Shown here piece after piece: positions 4,791-5,510 of a DNA stretch of 5,510 nucleotides; within the stretch, counting starts at the first letter, position 1; each line of letters opens with the position of its first letter. The position numbers and the translations under genes were made by a program. Under the pieces are notes generated by a model, which saw only the letters and a program-made list of their open reading frames with translations, ran no database searches and was not told the origin of the DNA. This DNA comes from Treponema sp. (lineage in GTDB: Bacteria > Spirochaetota > Spirochaetia > Treponematales > Breznakiellaceae), in assembly GCA_009785545.1 (NCBI GenBank), contig WQWD01000178.1, forward strand, positions 1 through 5,510. The letters are read 5' to 3'.

Positions 4791-5510
4791 TTAAATCACA
4801 CTATACAATATTTCCGCATAAGATGGAAACGGCCAGTGTTTTTTTGCGGTAAGTGTTTCAAGCTCATCTACGACAATGCGCAATTCCGACATGGCTGTTA
4901 ATATTTTATCACGATAAAAATATGCGGCTTTAAGAATTTCTGCCAACCTAAGATTTGAATCCTCGATGGTGCGAAGTTCAACGAACTTTTGCTTTGAGGA
5001 TTCCAAAACAGCGTTTTCAAGAATTATCAGTTTGTTTAAAAGATTTGTTGACAGCCTTGTAATGTTCTCAAGCCAATGGTTTTCCATTGAGATATTAAAA
5101 ATGCCGTATGCTTTTTTTTGCCTAAGCAGATCAATCAATTCTCTTTGGTAACTCACTGATGACGGAACGATATAGCTTTTTACCATGTCGATCATTGTAA
5201 GAGCTTCGATGTGAAGCGTTTTGCAATATGCGTCCATTAAAATTTCATAACGTGAATGTATTTCTGTTTCGGAAAAAACATGGTGTTTGGTAAAAAGTTC
5301 AATGCTCTTTTTGGAAATAAACTCAGGAAGCGCATCTACTGCGGTTTTTAAATTTGAAAGCCCTCGTTTTTTTGCATCTTCGATCCATTCTTCGGAATAA
5401 TTGTTGCCGTTAAATATAATTCGTTTATGTTTGCTGAAGGTTTTTTTTACCAGTGCTGCCAAGTCGGCTGTAAAATCTTTTGACTTTTCAAGGTGATCGG
5501 CAAACTGGCT
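4791..5510 (-). CDS. glnN: Glutamine synthetase type III, C-terminal third (5' part beyond the window)
   Basis: The frame is open from the right edge (5510) to a TAA at 4793-4791, giving 239 residues. No start within the window is real: a TTG at 5462 falls inside conserved sequence, and the codons before it continue the family pattern. Recognisable type III glutamine synthetase features, numbered within this fragment, are HKRIIFNGNNYSEEW (about 28-42), the signature SETEIHSRYEILMDAY followed by HIEALTMIDM (about 80-110), a helical C-terminal region, and the ending WPFPSYAEILYSV. Type III enzymes are about 700-730 residues and dodecameric. They make glutamine from glutamate, ammonia and ATP in the cytoplasm. 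The catalytic glutamate and ATP-binding motifs lie upstream, outside this window, so activity cannot be judged here. The gene converges with the outer-membrane protein gene and no intrinsic terminator is evident after its stop. Confidence 0.93.
   Translation of the reverse strand, partial: SQFADHLEKSKDFTADLAALVKKTFSKHKRIIFNGNNYSEEWIEDAKKRGLSNLKTAVDALPEFISKKSIELFTKHHVFSETEIHSRYEILMDAYCKTLHIEALTMIDMVKSYIVPSSVSYQRELIDLLRQKKAYGIFNISMENHWLENITRLSTNLLNKLIILENAVLESSKQKFVELRTIEDSNLRLAEILKAAYFYRDKILTAMSELRIVVDELETLTAKKHWPFPSYAEILYSVI

Noticed and set aside
5460..5462. TTG at 5462 as the start of a 223-residue protein
   Set aside because: The same frame continues open to the window edge, and the 16 extra residues fit the type III glutamine synthetase pattern. 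The gene is truncated by the window, not short.

Overview
The window looks like chromosomal DNA from a spirochaete, most likely a Treponema relative (Treponemataceae). This is inferred from protein character, not proven. The pointers are a type III glutamine synthetase, exported proteins of treponemal style (a PQQ-like propeller and a probable outer-membrane barrel), moderate-to-low GC, and good AAGGAG-type ribosome binding sites. No rRNA, tRNA, CRISPR array, insertion sequence or phage gene is visible.

Layout. Positions 1-1818 hold two minus-strand genes in a probable operon. The first gene (1003-1818) encodes an exported protein with a CsgG/LpoB-like N-terminal half and a lipocalin-like C-terminal half. 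The second (1-992, cut by the left edge) encodes an exported PQQ/BamB-like beta-propeller protein. A minus-strand promoter with two overlapping TATAAT boxes lies just upstream, with a near-palindrome inside it. Positions 1819-2029 are a divergent intergenic region. It contains an unusual GC-rich block with G-tracts, a C-tract and several inverted repeats, unlike its AT-rich flanks.

Positions 2030-3783 hold a tight plus-strand pair. One is a COG2403 P-loop protein of the cyclic 2,3-diphosphoglycerate synthetase-like family; 14 bases later comes a YjbQ/UPF0047 protein. Positions 3796-3825 carry a good sigma-70-type promoter for the next gene (3861-4787), an exported probable outer-membrane beta-barrel protein. 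It converges, with only three bases between stop codons, on a minus-strand gene entering from the right edge (4791-5510). That gene is the C-terminal third of a type III glutamine synthetase (GlnN).

Functionally the window falls into three units: an envelope or periplasmic pair on the left, a small cytoplasmic metabolic pair in the middle, and a surface protein facing a nitrogen-assimilation enzyme on the right. Nothing shows that the units work together. The parts least explained by known families are the structured intergenic block before the COG2403 gene, the COG2403-YjbQ pairing, and the two-domain exported protein beside the propeller.
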